64,000 nucleotides of DNA from Limnohabitans sp. Bal53 (GTDB lineage: Bacteria > Pseudomonadota > Gammaproteobacteria > Burkholderiales > Burkholderiaceae_C), in the NCBI RefSeq assembly GCF_003063355.1, contig NZ_NESH01000005.1:62001-126000 (forward strand). The letters are read 5' to 3'. The position numbers and the translations under genes are program-made. Below, piece by piece: positions 26,962 through 36,195 of the stretch (positions are counted from its first letter, which is position 1; the number at the start of each line of letters is the position of its first letter). The notes beneath the pieces were generated by a model that saw only the letters and a program-made list of their open reading frames with translations, did not search any database and was not told where the DNA came from.

Positions 26962-27720
26962 TCACGGTCCGAGCAGGGCACGGGCTATGCTCAAAATCCC
27001 TAAAACACAGGTCAATACCACGCTCACCAGGCGAGCAGCTTGGCCGCCGTAGCGGACAAACAACCTGTTGCCAAGCGTGTCGCCCAGCAACACCACTGGC
27101 AAGGCCAGAGCAAAAAGCAGCAGCACCGGCGCAGTGATGTGGCCGCCAAACAAATAAGCGCATGCCGCCATCAGGCACACCGTCAACAGCCCCAGTGCTA
27201 GGGTCGCGCGGGCCTGGCCCATGTCGGTTGCGGTGAGCATTAATAACACCACCACTGGCGGCCCGGCAATGCCCACGGCGCCACCCAACACCCCTGAAGC
27301 CAGCCCTGCCAGAGTCAGTGCTGGCAAAGTCAAGGCTTGGGGGCGGGGCGGTATCAGGAGCATGGCTGCCGACAGCGCCAGAACCAACAGACCCATCACA
27401 AGGCGCAGTCCAGCTTCGCCTATGGCGGTGTGCAACCAGTACCCCACCGGCGTGCCCACCAAACCCGAGAGCAGCAAGGGCAGAAAAATCCGGCGAGAGA
27501 TCTTGCCCCGCATTGCCGGTACATTCTTCAAAGTGGCGGCCAAGGCAAGCAGGATGTTCAGCACCACGGCCTGCTCGGGTGGAAACACCAAACTCAGCAT
27601 GGGGACCGCGATGATTGAAAAAGCCCAACCGGTCATGGCTCGAATAACTGAGGCCAATAGCATGGATGTTCCAAGCCATAGCAGGCCTATCGGGCTGACG
27701 TCACCCATGTACAAACTCAC
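26962..27720 (-). CDS. TauE/SafE-family sulfite/anion exporter
   Basis: Polytopic inner-membrane protein of 252 residues with about eight hydrophobic segments and the TauE/SafE pattern of two repeated halves (MTGWAFSIIAVPML near the N-terminus, VLGGAVGIAGPPVVVLL near the middle). Family members export sulfite, sulfoacetate or related anions. The start is taken as the GTG at 27720; an ATG four codons inside is equally possible. Placed between two sulfatases and a ThDP decarboxylase, it could export sulfite or sulfate released by the pathway, but some members handle other anions. Confidence 0.85.
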   Translation of the reverse strand: MSLYMGDVSPIGLLWLGTSMLLASVIRAMTGWAFSIIAVPMLSLVFPPEQAVVLNILLALAATLKNVPAMRGKISRRIFLPLLLSGLVGTPVGYWLHTAIGEAGLRLVMGLLVLALSAAMLLIPPRPQALTLPALTLAGLASGVLGGAVGIAGPPVVVLLMLTATDMGQARATLALGLLTVCLMAACAYLFGGHITAPVLLLFALALPVVLLGDTLGNRLFVRYGGQAARLVSVVLTCVLGILSIARALLGP

Positions 27721-28018
27721 TGTTCAATGGATAGCGAGAGATGCCAAACACGTCGCCGCAGCTTGGCATCGGCCACACCGTGTGCAATCCGATGCAAAAG
27801 TTGAAGCAACCGTGTGGCACCCATGTTCATCTGGAGTCGAATTCGAATGAGGTGGCTGCCGATTGTTTTGGCACCAGCACCATCGTTTGCAGATTAAGTT
27901 GCTAAAACGAGTCGCGATCGGCTGGCGCAGCCAGCACCGACTTCAAGCCAAACATCGGCAGGAAATTTGGACTGACTGATTTGACCTTTTGCGAATGCAA
28001 TCGATGAAAAAACCTGTC
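27721..28018. other. Intergenic region without a supported gene
   Basis: This stretch lies between the TauE/SafE gene and the upstream amidohydrolase gene on the minus strand. An open frame of some 55 codons (about 27717-27890, minus) ends in a GTGA overlap with the exporter start. It lacks an early ATG and a ribosome site and matches nothing I recognise; it may be a gene remnant. Confidence 0.35.
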
Positions 28019-29809
28019 CTATGCTGCTGCCCCGTGTGTCCACCGTCCGGGCCGCGCATCGGTGATTTGTCCATTTTCGATCACTGGCTGCCCAGAAACC
28101 AGGGTCGCCACATAACCCATCGACTTTTGGATCATCCTGCGTCCGCCCATTGGCAAGTCGCGCACGATTTCGGGCATGGGCAGGGCCAAGCGATCAAAGT
28201 CGATGAGATTGATGTCGGCCTTCATGCCGGCCGCAATGACACCCCGATCATTCAATCCCATGTGCGCGGCATTGCGCTGCGTCAGCATCTGCACGACTTG
28301 TGGAAGCGGGATTTTTTCACCCCGGGTGCGTTGCAGTCCCCAATGCGCAAGCATCGTGGTTGAGATGCTGGCATCGCAGATGGTGCCCACGTGGGCACCT
28401 GCGTCTCCCAGCGAGCAAAGTACTTGGGGGTGCATCATCATTTCGCGCACCCTGTCTAGCGATCCGTTGAGGTAGTTGTGGATCGGAAAATAGACCAAGT
28501 TATTGCCATCGCCTTGCGCAAGGTGGTCGTACATCAGCTCACGTGCAGTGACGCCGCGCGCTTTGGCCTGAGCCCCAAAAGACAGCTCGGGCAGCGGCTC
28601 GTAATCCATGCTGCCGTCCGAGCCGGGCAGCAGCGGAAACAGTGTGAAGGCGATTTGCTCAAAGCGCTGAATCACGAAGTCTGCCAATGGTGGGACGGAT
28701 GAACCTTCCACCGACAGGCTCACTGGCGCTTCCGACAGGATGCGGGCCCGCGTGGTGGGGTCGCGCAGTTGTGCCGCACGCTCTTTGGCTGGCAAGTGAG
28801 CAATGGCTTGGTAACTCGGGAATGCGGCCAGCAGGTTGAGAGTGGTGTCGAGTCCGTTGAACACGCCGATTCCGCGAGGCGATGCCTGCAACTTAACGTC
28901 GATTCCCTTGGCAGCGCTGGCCAGTGAAGCGTCGCCCAGCCACTGACTTTGCTGGGGTGCGATGACGCGGTCCATCCAAGTGATGGAAATGGGCCGCCCT
29001 GCGACTTTGGCCATGTCTTCGAGTTTGCTGTACTCACGGTCAAATCGAGCTTTCTCTTCCGCAGGCGCGCCCCGTGGGCTGGCGAAGTCGCTGATGCCTT
29101 GCAGAACGCGGTAAGGCAGGTCTTTGAGCACGGCTGCAAGGCTGTTGAGCTCGACCGGCGACACCTCAAAGGATGGGGTCATCCGGCCTTGTGCGGTGCG
29201 ATGGGTCTCGGTGCTGCCCACAGCCAGTCCGCAGGCCCCATCCAGCAGTGCTTGACGCAGCAGAGCCTGCATCTGCACGATGTCATCGGCCTTGGCCGGC
29301 TCGCCGCGTGCAGCGCGCTCGCCCATCACATACAGGCGCAGCGTGTCATGCGGCACCAGCGTCATGAAATCGAGGGAATGCGGCTGGGCGTCGAGAGCTC
29401 GGCCATAGTCGGTAAAACTTTCCCAGTTCCATTTCATGCCCTCGGTGAGCGCGGTTCCAGGGATTTCCTCTACACCTTCCATCAGGTCAATCAGAACGTC
29501 TCGATCTCCGGGGCGAACGGGCGCAAAGCCGACGCCGCAGTTGCCCATCACAACGGTGGTCACACCGTGGTAAATACTCGGTGCAAAGGTTTCGTCCCAT
29601 GAGGCTTGGCCGTCGTAGTGTGTATGGATGTCCACAAAGCCCGGCAGCACGTGCAGGCCCGTGGCATCAATGGTGCGTTGTGCTGGTCCGTCGATTTGGC
29701 CCACGGCAGTGATTCGACCATCTCGAATGCCTACGTCCGCAACGAAGGGCTCGCTTCCTGTGCCGTCGATGACGGTGCCGCCTTTGATGAGGGTGTCCAG
29801 CATGTTCAT
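28019..29809 (-). CDS. D-aminoacylase / N-acyl-D-amino-acid deacylase family amidohydrolase
   Basis: Amidohydrolase-family-3 enzyme of 596 residues. The metal site begins [16 protein letters not shown] (H62, H64), and the GNCGVGFAP loop carries the conserved cysteine near residue 91. Late elements include [24 protein letters not shown] sequence with the conserved aspartate. Characterised relatives cleave N-acyl-D-amino acids, N-acyl-D-glutamate or dihydropyrimidine-like amides; the substrate here is unknown. The start overlaps the stop of the TctC gene by four bases, so the two are co-translated. It is the last gene of the minus-strand run from 36071. Confidence 0.85.
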   Translation of the reverse strand: MNMLDTLIKGGTVIDGTGSEPFVADVGIRDGRITAVGQIDGPAQRTIDATGLHVLPGFVDIHTHYDGQASWDETFAPSIYHGVTTVVMGNCGVGFAPVRPGDRDVLIDLMEGVEEIPGTALTEGMKWNWESFTDYGRALDAQPHSLDFMTLVPHDTLRLYVMGERAARGEPAKADDIVQMQALLRQALLDGACGLAVGSTETHRTAQGRMTPSFEVSPVELNSLAAVLKDLPYRVLQGISDFASPRGAPAEEKARFDREYSKLEDMAKVAGRPISITWMDRVIAPQQSQWLGDASLASAAKGIDVKLQASPRGIGVFNGLDTTLNLLAAFPSYQAIAHLPAKERAAQLRDPTTRARILSEAPVSLSVEGSSVPPLADFVIQRFEQIAFTLFPLLPGSDGSMDYEPLPELSFGAQAKARGVTARELMYDHLAQGDGNNLVYFPIHNYLNGSLDRVREMMMHPQVLCSLGDAGAHVGTICDASISTTMLAHWGLQRTRGEKIPLPQVVQMLTQRNAAHMGLNDRGVIAAGMKADINLIDFDRLALPMPEIVRDLPMGGRRMIQKSMGYVATLVSGQPVIENGQITDARPGRWTHGAAA

Positions 29810-30795
29810 GGTGCTTTCAGTCCGAGTTTGACGACCATTGCTTTATTGACAACAAGCTCGTCTCGTATCTGAGTCGCAAAGGCAGCGGGTGTTGGATTGA
29901 CTTCCAACTTGCCACCCACCTTGCTGATCATGTCCATTACCGCGGGTTCGGCCACAGCGGCTTTCAGTGCACTGACGAGACGGTTGACTTGGGCATCTGG
30001 CGTTGCGGCAGGGACCACCAGACCACCCCAAGGCTCATCTTGGTAGTTGGAGACGCCACCCTCGGCCACGGTGGGTACGTTAGGCAACTGTGGCATGCGC
30101 ACGGCCCCGGTGGTTGCCAGCGCTCGCAGTTTGCCAGCCTTCATTTGTTCGATCACCGCACCGGGTGGCGCAAAGACGAAGTCGATCGATCCACTCACTA
30201 CGGCGAAAACGCCCTCGATCGCACCCTTAAAGGGCACGTGCGTGGCCTTCAATCCACCTGGGAATTTTTCATCCATTTGCTCGAACATCAAATGGGTGGG
30301 CGAGCCCTTGCCGCCACTGCCGTAATTGAGCTTGTTAGGTGCAGATTGCATCGCCTTGATCAGGTCGGCCAGTGTGGCGTAGGGTGATGTCGCAGAAACC
30401 ACCAGCACATGCGGAGACGAACTGACTTTCCCGATGGGCTTGAAGTCGCGCAACACGTTCATACGGCCTGTTATCTCTTGAACCGTCAGGATGCCCGAGT
30501 GCATGTATAGGATAGAGCTACCATCGGTCGGACCGCTGGTCACGGCCTGTACCGCGATCATCCCGGCAGCACCTGGCTTGTTGTCCACGATCACTGTTTT
30601 GTTCAGATTTTTGGCGAGTGCTTCGCCCAACTTTCTAACAAATACGTCAACGCCACCACCCGCAGGCAAAGGTACAACAATTTTGTACGTGTCAGGCCCA
30701 GATGCGGTCTGAGCCATGGCCATCGGTGTTATTGAGACCAATACCACCGCAGCGGTGAGGCCTGTCAATGTGCGACGAAGTTTGGATAATTGCAT
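29806..30795 (-). CDS. Tripartite tricarboxylate transporter (Bug/TctC) binding protein
   Basis: Periplasmic solute-binding protein of 329 residues with a clear Sec signal peptide (cleavage after AMA-Q near residue 29) and the Bug-family start of the mature protein (YKIVVPLPAGGGVDVFVRKL). The ligand loop GSGGKGSPTHL is present. Bug proteins bind carboxylates and amides; no TctA/TctB membrane genes are nearby, which is normal for the many orphan Bug proteins of Burkholderiales. It probably binds the pathway substrate or a related acid. It sits 33 bases after the second sulfatase gene. Confidence 0.9.
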   Translation of the reverse strand: MQLSKLRRTLTGLTAAVVLVSITPMAMAQTASGPDTYKIVVPLPAGGGVDVFVRKLGEALAKNLNKTVIVDNKPGAAGMIAVQAVTSGPTDGSSILYMHSGILTVQEITGRMNVLRDFKPIGKVSSSPHVLVVSATSPYATLADLIKAMQSAPNKLNYGSGGKGSPTHLMFEQMDEKFPGGLKATHVPFKGAIEGVFAVVSGSIDFVFAPPGAVIEQMKAGKLRALATTGAVRMPQLPNVPTVAEGGVSNYQDEPWGGLVVPAATPDAQVNRLVSALKAAVAEPAVMDMISKVGGKLEVNPTPAAFATQIRDELVVNKAMVVKLGLKAP

Positions 30796-30828
30796 AGTTG
30801 TCTCCTGGTTGGTTTTTCTGACAGTCCA

Positions 30829-33135
30829 TCAATCGCGCTGGCGATGGATGTTCGCTTCGATCGAATTGATGATCGAACCGGGAGCCTGTGGGCCTGGTTC
30901 GATCACCACACGGTCAATCGTCCCGTTGTAGGGAAAGGTGCGCTTGTGTGCATAACGGTGCGACACACGCTGGCGGCGGTCCATGCCGATGTCGATGCCT
31001 TCAACGTGGATGCCAATGATGGTGGGTGACATGCCGGTGTAGGGCACGGCCTCTGTGCCGTTGACCAGCAGTCGACCCTCTCCACGGCGTTGACCCAGTG
31101 CGCGGTATTCAAGCACCACATCTTGTGTGCCCCCGGTCATCGCAACAGGCGGCAGCTCCACGGGTGACATCCAGCGGTGGAACACGAAGTGCAGTTGTCC
31201 GCCCATGACATAGAGCACCAGACCCACAAAAGCCTCGCCAATGGCAAAGATCACACCTTCTTGACCTGGTTGCCAATCGAATTTGCTTCGGATGGTGAAG
31301 TTGCGGTCCCCCAGTAGCGGGGCCACCACGGCGCGCGCTACGGTCGGTGTGCCTGCAAAAAAAGTGCGTGGCTGGTTGACCGTTTCAGCCATGAAGGGCG
31401 GTATGGTCACCGCACGCTCTAGGGCCCGGTTGTCCAAGGGGTAGACGTAGTTGGCGCGCGCTTCGGCATCGAACACGGCAGCCATTCGAGCGACCCGCTC
31501 GGGTTGCTGCGAGGCCAAATCGGTGGTCTCGCAAGGATCCGTCGCTAAATCAAACAGCATCCAGTTGTCCAAGGAGGCGATCACGCCGCCACGTGGTTGC
31601 AGTGATGCAATTTTCCAGTGACCCTCGATGTAGGCGCGGTTGGCTTCTAACTCGTAATGCTGACTGTTGCGCTGCGAAAGCGCACTGCCATCCACGAGCA
31701 TGGTCGCGAAGCTCACGCCGTCGGGCTTTCGTGCATCAAAGCCATGGCTCGATAACGGATGTGAGATACCCAATAAGTCGAGCAGCGTCGGTGTGACGTC
31801 GGTGACGTGAATCCATTCTTGGCGAATAGCCCCAGAGTCTTTGACCTTGTCTGGCCAATGCAAAACAAAGGGAACACGTATGCCACCATTCAAGGGTGTG
31901 CGTTTGAATAAACGAAACGGTGTATTGGACACCTGTGCCCAGCCAGTTGGGTAAGCGGGTAACGATTCGTCCTGACCCAAGCTGCCATCACGCGTCATCT
32001 GAAGGGCGCGGGCGTGGTCAACAGGCTGGCCTTCGCGCTGGTCCACATAGTTGGGTGTTCCTTCCAACCCACCGACGGCGCTGGCGCCGTTGTCGGAACT
32101 GAGCACGATGATGGTGTTGTCCAGCAGGCCGGCGTCCTTGAGGAAACCGACAATGCGGCCCACATTTTGGTCGATGTTGTCCACCAGGGCGGCATACAAC
32201 TCCATGTACTTGGCGAACAGCTCCTGGCGTTCTGCCGGTAGGCTGTCCCAGGCGGGCACGCCGGGTGGTAAGGGGGCAAGCTGATGGCGCTCATCGAGCA
32301 GACCCATGGCACGCTGACGCTCAAAGCGGGCCTGACGAAACACGTTCCAGCCTTGGTTGTAGCGTCCCTTGTATTTGGCGATGTCCTGGGCTTTGGCCTG
32401 GATCGGCATGTGTGGTGCGTTGAACGCGGTGTACAGAAAAAACGGGTGGTCGGGCTCGCTGGCGTGGTGCTCTTTCATCCAGCGGATGGCGCGGCTGGTC
32501 CAGTCGTCGGTGGCGAAGTGATCGTCGGGATAGGCATCGACCTCGACCGGGTTGTTGCCTTCGTACAGGCGTTCGGGCTGGAAGTAACTGGTCTCGGCAT
32601 CCATGAAGCCATAAAACTTCTGAAAGCCACGTTGCAGTGGCCACGAGCTGTGATCACCAGCTTCGTGTACGTTGTGGCTCCAAGTGTTGTGCCACTTGCC
32701 CACCATCATGGTGGTGTAACCCTCAGCGCCCAAAATTTCGGCAAGGGTGGGCGCATCGGGCGCGATCTCGCCTGAGTACCCAGGGTAACCGGGGTTGGCG
32801 TGAGCGATCCATCCACAGCCCACGGAGTGAGGATTTTTACCTGTCAACAATGCCGCACGCGCGGGTGAACACATGGGCACCGTGGTGTAGTTGGCAAATC
32901 GCAGGCCACCTGCGGCGAGGGCATCGATGTGGGGTGTGGCGATTTCACTGCCATAACAACCCAGATCGGAAAAACCCAAGTCGTCGAGGTAAACCACCAC
33001 CACGTTGGGCTTGCCGTGCACACGTTGGCTTTTGGTCTGGGGCCACCAAGCCTTCGAGTCCTTGATAAGCTGCTCGATGTGCCCCGGAAAATTCGCTCCG
33101 GGGTCACCGTTTCGGCTGCTGTCTGGATGGGTCAT
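30829..33135 (-). CDS. Sulfatase (formylglycine type), second paralogue
   Basis: Type I sulfatase of 768 residues with YLDDLGFSDLG (D51, D52) and the C-S-P-A-R motif at residues 89-93. It shares GKNPHSVGCGW, the FKRTP-x-GGIRVPFV block and the beta-rich C-terminal domain with the sulfatase at 24562. No signal peptide is seen, so it is probably cytoplasmic. The start is the ATG at 33135 (MTHPDSSRNG); the upstream frame overlaps the GMC gene. It lies in one operon with the ThDP enzyme, GMC oxidoreductase, TctC and amidohydrolase genes. Activity requires a formylglycine-generating enzyme encoded elsewhere. Confidence 0.9.
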   Translation of the reverse strand: MTHPDSSRNGDPGANFPGHIEQLIKDSKAWWPQTKSQRVHGKPNVVVVYLDDLGFSDLGCYGSEIATPHIDALAAGGLRFANYTTVPMCSPARAALLTGKNPHSVGCGWIAHANPGYPGYSGEIAPDAPTLAEILGAEGYTTMMVGKWHNTWSHNVHEAGDHSSWPLQRGFQKFYGFMDAETSYFQPERLYEGNNPVEVDAYPDDHFATDDWTSRAIRWMKEHHASEPDHPFFLYTAFNAPHMPIQAKAQDIAKYKGRYNQGWNVFRQARFERQRAMGLLDERHQLAPLPPGVPAWDSLPAERQELFAKYMELYAALVDNIDQNVGRIVGFLKDAGLLDNTIIVLSSDNGASAVGGLEGTPNYVDQREGQPVDHARALQMTRDGSLGQDESLPAYPTGWAQVSNTPFRLFKRTPLNGGIRVPFVLHWPDKVKDSGAIRQEWIHVTDVTPTLLDLLGISHPLSSHGFDARKPDGVSFATMLVDGSALSQRNSQHYELEANRAYIEGHWKIASLQPRGGVIASLDNWMLFDLATDPCETTDLASQQPERVARMAAVFDAEARANYVYPLDNRALERAVTIPPFMAETVNQPRTFFAGTPTVARAVVAPLLGDRNFTIRSKFDWQPGQEGVIFAIGEAFVGLVLYVMGGQLHFVFHRWMSPVELPPVAMTGGTQDVVLEYRALGQRRGEGRLLVNGTEAVPYTGMSPTIIGIHVEGIDIGMDRRQRVSHRYAHKRTFPYNGTIDRVVIEPGPQAPGSIINSIEANIHRQRD

Positions 33136-33179
33136 GAATTCTGTTTTCCTGCGGAAGTGGGTTAGGCCATGAAAAGCGC

Positions 33180-34796
33180 TTAGTCGTTCAGGACGAAATC
33201 CGCCGCGCGCTCGCCTATGGCGATGCAGATGGCGTTGGTGTTGGTGGATGCGATGCTGGGCATGACGGAGCCATCGGCTATTCGCAGTCCGCGGATGCCA
33301 TGCACGCGCAATTGCGGGTCGACCACCGACTGCGCTGCGTCTGTGCCCATGCGGCAAGTGCCCACCGGGTGGTAGGCCGTTGCGCCGGTAGCGCGCAGGT
33401 AGTCCACCAGGGCTTCGTCACTGGCCTTTTCCGGGCCCGGTCGTACCTCGCGCCGAATCAGTTGCGACAACGGTCCGGTTTCGGCGGTTTTGCGCGACAG
33501 CTTGAGCCCTTGCAAACAGGCGTTCAGGTCGTCTGGGTGGGTGTAGTGGTTGGACACCAGCACCGGGTTGGCTGCGGGGTCACGGCTGCGAATGTGCGAA
33601 TGCCCGCGCGAGCGCGGACGGATCTGGAATGAGGCGAGGGTGATGCCATCGAACGTGTCCAGCTCGATCTTGCCTGCGCCACGGTTTCCTGGGCTGCTGA
33701 CCTGCTGTATTTGCAGCTTGAGGTCGGCATCGGTGCTGCCGGGCTGCATCGCTGCAAAGGCTTGAGCCGTGATGGTGACTGACGACAGCGGACCATCGCG
33801 TTGTGTCAACCAGCGCAAAGCCAGTCGGGCTTGCCCAAGGGGGCTGCTCAGGTCTCGGTTCCAGCTCACGTCGCGCGTGGCTTCGTACATCACTGGGCTG
33901 TAAACGTGTTCGCTCAGGTTTTCGCCCACCATGGGCAGCTCGTGCAGCAGCGGCACCCCGACTTGCGCCAGCACCTCCCGTCGGCCTATGCCTGACAGCT
34001 CCAGCAACTGGGGCGAGTTGAACGCCCCGCCGCACAGAACGACTTCGCGCCGCGCACGCAGCGTGACATCGGCTTCGTCGATTTTGGCCAGCACGCCGGT
34101 GGCACGGCCACCTTCGATGAGCACGCGCCCGACCAGCACGCCAGTTTTCAAAGTCAGATTGGGGCGCCCGATGGCGTCGTCGAGGTAGGCCATGCGGGTG
34201 TTGCAGCGCACGCCGTTACGGGTGTTGAATTGCAAATAGCTGCCGCCATAACCGCGTTCGTTGTAGTCCTTCACGCGTGGCGTCACACCGGCCTGTTCCA
34301 GTGAGTCCAAGAAGGCGTCGGGCAAGGCGTCTACCGGCTTGAACTCGGTGACCGTGACGGGCCCATTGCGGCCTCGACGGTCAGGATCACCACCGGTGAA
34401 GCTTTCGATTTTCTTGAACCATGGCAGCAGGTCGGCATGGGCCCAGCCGGGGCAGCCGTCCTGCGCCCATTTGTCGTATTCGTGTGGCGTGCCATGCACC
34501 CAGATCATGCCGTTCACTGTGCTGGAGCCACCCACCACCCAGCCGCGTGGCCAGTAGATCTTGCGGTCCTTCATTTGCGGATCAGGTTCGGTAAAAAAGT
34601 CCCGGATGACCTTGCCCTGCTGCAACACCTTGACAACCCCCGCAGGGATGCGGGTCCACAGATTGGTGTCTGCCGGGCCCGCTTCGAGCAGCAGCACGCT
34701 GTGCTTGCCGTTCTCACTCAGGCGTGCGGCCAACGGCGCGCCAGACGAGCCCGCTCCCACCACAATGAAATCGTAGGTGTCGGTGGGCATGTTCAT
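33180..34796 (-). CDS. GMC-family FAD oxidoreductase (choline dehydrogenase-like)
   Basis: FAD-dependent alcohol oxidoreductase of 538 residues. The FAD motif VVGAGSSGAPLAARLSE is at residues 12-28, the GMC signature GGSSTVNGMIWVHG near 88, and the second signature (GAFNSPQLLELSGIG) near 258. The C-terminal catalytic histidine is in YHPVGTCRMG and the asparagine/histidine pair region is NTNAICIAIGERAAD. It would oxidise a primary or secondary alcohol, plausibly the alcohol freed by a sulfatase. The start overlaps the ThDP beta gene stop by four bases. Confidence 0.9.
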   Translation of the reverse strand: MNMPTDTYDFIVVGAGSSGAPLAARLSENGKHSVLLLEAGPADTNLWTRIPAGVVKVLQQGKVIRDFFTEPDPQMKDRKIYWPRGWVVGGSSTVNGMIWVHGTPHEYDKWAQDGCPGWAHADLLPWFKKIESFTGGDPDRRGRNGPVTVTEFKPVDALPDAFLDSLEQAGVTPRVKDYNERGYGGSYLQFNTRNGVRCNTRMAYLDDAIGRPNLTLKTGVLVGRVLIEGGRATGVLAKIDEADVTLRARREVVLCGGAFNSPQLLELSGIGRREVLAQVGVPLLHELPMVGENLSEHVYSPVMYEATRDVSWNRDLSSPLGQARLALRWLTQRDGPLSSVTITAQAFAAMQPGSTDADLKLQIQQVSSPGNRGAGKIELDTFDGITLASFQIRPRSRGHSHIRSRDPAANPVLVSNHYTHPDDLNACLQGLKLSRKTAETGPLSQLIRREVRPGPEKASDEALVDYLRATGATAYHPVGTCRMGTDAAQSVVDPQLRVHGIRGLRIADGSVMPSIASTNTNAICIAIGERAADFVLND

Positions 34797-35515
34797 GCGG
34801 CATCCTGGGCCAGCCAGTCCTGCAAAGCCAGTGCCTCATCGCCCATGCGGGTGTACTGGTTGGCTGGCAGCTCCCAGGGTTCAAAACCATCCTTGGTCTG
34901 TTTGGGCACGGGCTCCACCATCAGCTCGACGAACACCGGACCCTGCATGGCCAGCAGCAGGGGGAAGCGCTCGGCCCAGGTTGCGCCATCGGTGATGCGC
35001 TCGGCATGCACATAGCCGCACTTAAGTGCCACTTCGGCGAACTGGAAATCAGACGTTGGGGTCGACATGTTGTCGAGTCCTGTGAACTGCGTGCCGTTGT
35101 GCACCACACAGTGAAGCAGGTTTTTGGGCGCCTGTTGGGCCACCGTGGCCAATCCGCCGAGCTCCATCAGCAAGCTGGCGTCACCGTCCATGACGATCAC
35201 TTTTTTATCTGGCCGTGCCAGAGCCAAACCCAAGGCTAAGCCGGCGGCGCCGCCCATCAGCGGCACCGAGTTGATGCGCCCGGCAAACGAGCCTTTGGCG
35301 GCTTCGGCGTGCGCGGGCTTGAGCACGGTCTTGATTTTGGCTACACCCAAACCCAACACCAGCCCGGCTTTTCCGCTCATCAGTGGTACACCGTTGGCAT
35401 TGCCATCAGCGCCTTCGATGCGGTCAAAAATGAACATGGCGCCCATGGTGGCGACGACGATGCCGTCCCCCTTGCCCTTGGCGACCACACCCACAGCTTG
35501 CACAAAATTCATCAT
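34793..35515 (-). CDS. ThDP-binding decarboxylase subunit beta (ComE/phosphonopyruvate type)
   Basis: ThDP-binding domain protein of about 240 residues. The motif reads MDGDASLLMELGGL and ends with the metal ligand in VVHNGTQFTGLD, a GD(A)-x27-N pattern as in ComE, the beta chain of sulfopyruvate decarboxylase, and in phosphonopyruvate decarboxylase. It would work with the next upstream gene product (pyrimidine-binding half) to decarboxylate a 2-oxoacid. The start is taken as the ATG at 35515; another ATG at 35512 is adjacent. The N-terminal 100 residues (FIFDRIEGADGNANGVPLMS) are unusual relative to ComE and may hold a substrate-specific insertion. Confidence 0.82.
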   Translation of the reverse strand: MMNFVQAVGVVAKGKGDGIVVATMGAMFIFDRIEGADGNANGVPLMSGKAGLVLGLGVAKIKTVLKPAHAEAAKGSFAGRINSVPLMGGAAGLALGLALARPDKKVIVMDGDASLLMELGGLATVAQQAPKNLLHCVVHNGTQFTGLDNMSTPTSDFQFAEVALKCGYVHAERITDGATWAERFPLLLAMQGPVFVELMVEPVPKQTKDGFEPWELPANQYTRMGDEALALQDWLAQDAA

Positions 35516-35534
35516 CGTCTCGCTCCTGCTTGTT

Positions 35535-36071
35535 TCAACGCCATGCCATGGGCGCACCCACCAGCAAAACCACTGCTGTGCGCTGCTCTTGTGCCTGTTC
35601 ATAGGCCTGGTCTAACTTCAGCAGGTCCGCCTCCTTGTCCAGAATGTGAAAAGGGACGCCGATGGACTGAAGGAATGGCTCAGCAATGCGCACCATGGTG
35701 CGGGCAGACTCTGATGTGGGGTGGCCGATGTTGCTGAACTCGCGGCCGAACTGCCCGACCAGGAAGACCATGGGGATGTGCGCATCAAGGCAGACCGCAC
35801 GTAAGGTATTGAAGCAGTTGTAAAGGCCTTGGTTCTGCATCATCACCAGCGGACGTTTGCCGCCAATGGTCAGGCCTGCGGCAACGGTGACGACCTGATT
35901 CTCGTTGCAGGCATTGATCACGCGAATGCCTTCAACCCCCTTGTTCAGGCGATCGTGAAGTGACAGCTGGATCCAGTCCGGCACGGTCACCACATGGTCA
36001 ACTTGATTGCGTGTGAGTGCCTTCACACATGCACTCGCAGAAATGGAAAAATCACCAAGACTCATGAGCAA
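35535..36071 (-). CDS. ThDP-binding decarboxylase subunit alpha (ComD/phosphonopyruvate type)
   Basis: Pyrimidine-binding half of a split ThDP enzyme, 178 residues. The cofactor-activating glutamate lies in NACNENQVVTVAAGL near residue 57, and the GKRPLVMMQNQGLYNCFN segment is like ComD and phosphonopyruvate decarboxylase. An ATG two codons in (MSLGDF) is an alternative start. It is the first gene of the minus-strand run of six that ends at 28019. Sulfopyruvate, phosphonopyruvate or another 2-oxoacid could be the substrate; no PEP mutase gene is nearby, which argues mildly against phosphonate. Confidence 0.82.
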   Translation of the reverse strand: MLMSLGDFSISASACVKALTRNQVDHVVTVPDWIQLSLHDRLNKGVEGIRVINACNENQVVTVAAGLTIGGKRPLVMMQNQGLYNCFNTLRAVCLDAHIPMVFLVGQFGREFSNIGHPTSESARTMVRIAEPFLQSIGVPFHILDKEADLLKLDQAYEQAQEQRTAVVLLVGAPMAWR

Positions 36072-36195
36072 TTCCAGTTAATTAGTTGCTCAGAGTCTGG
36101 TCGATCTCCCCCGTCAAGTCTGTCAGAACTCAGACAATTCGATCAAGAATTGGTGTTAGGGAAAACGCCAGTGATGTGCGCATGACCGGCAACAA

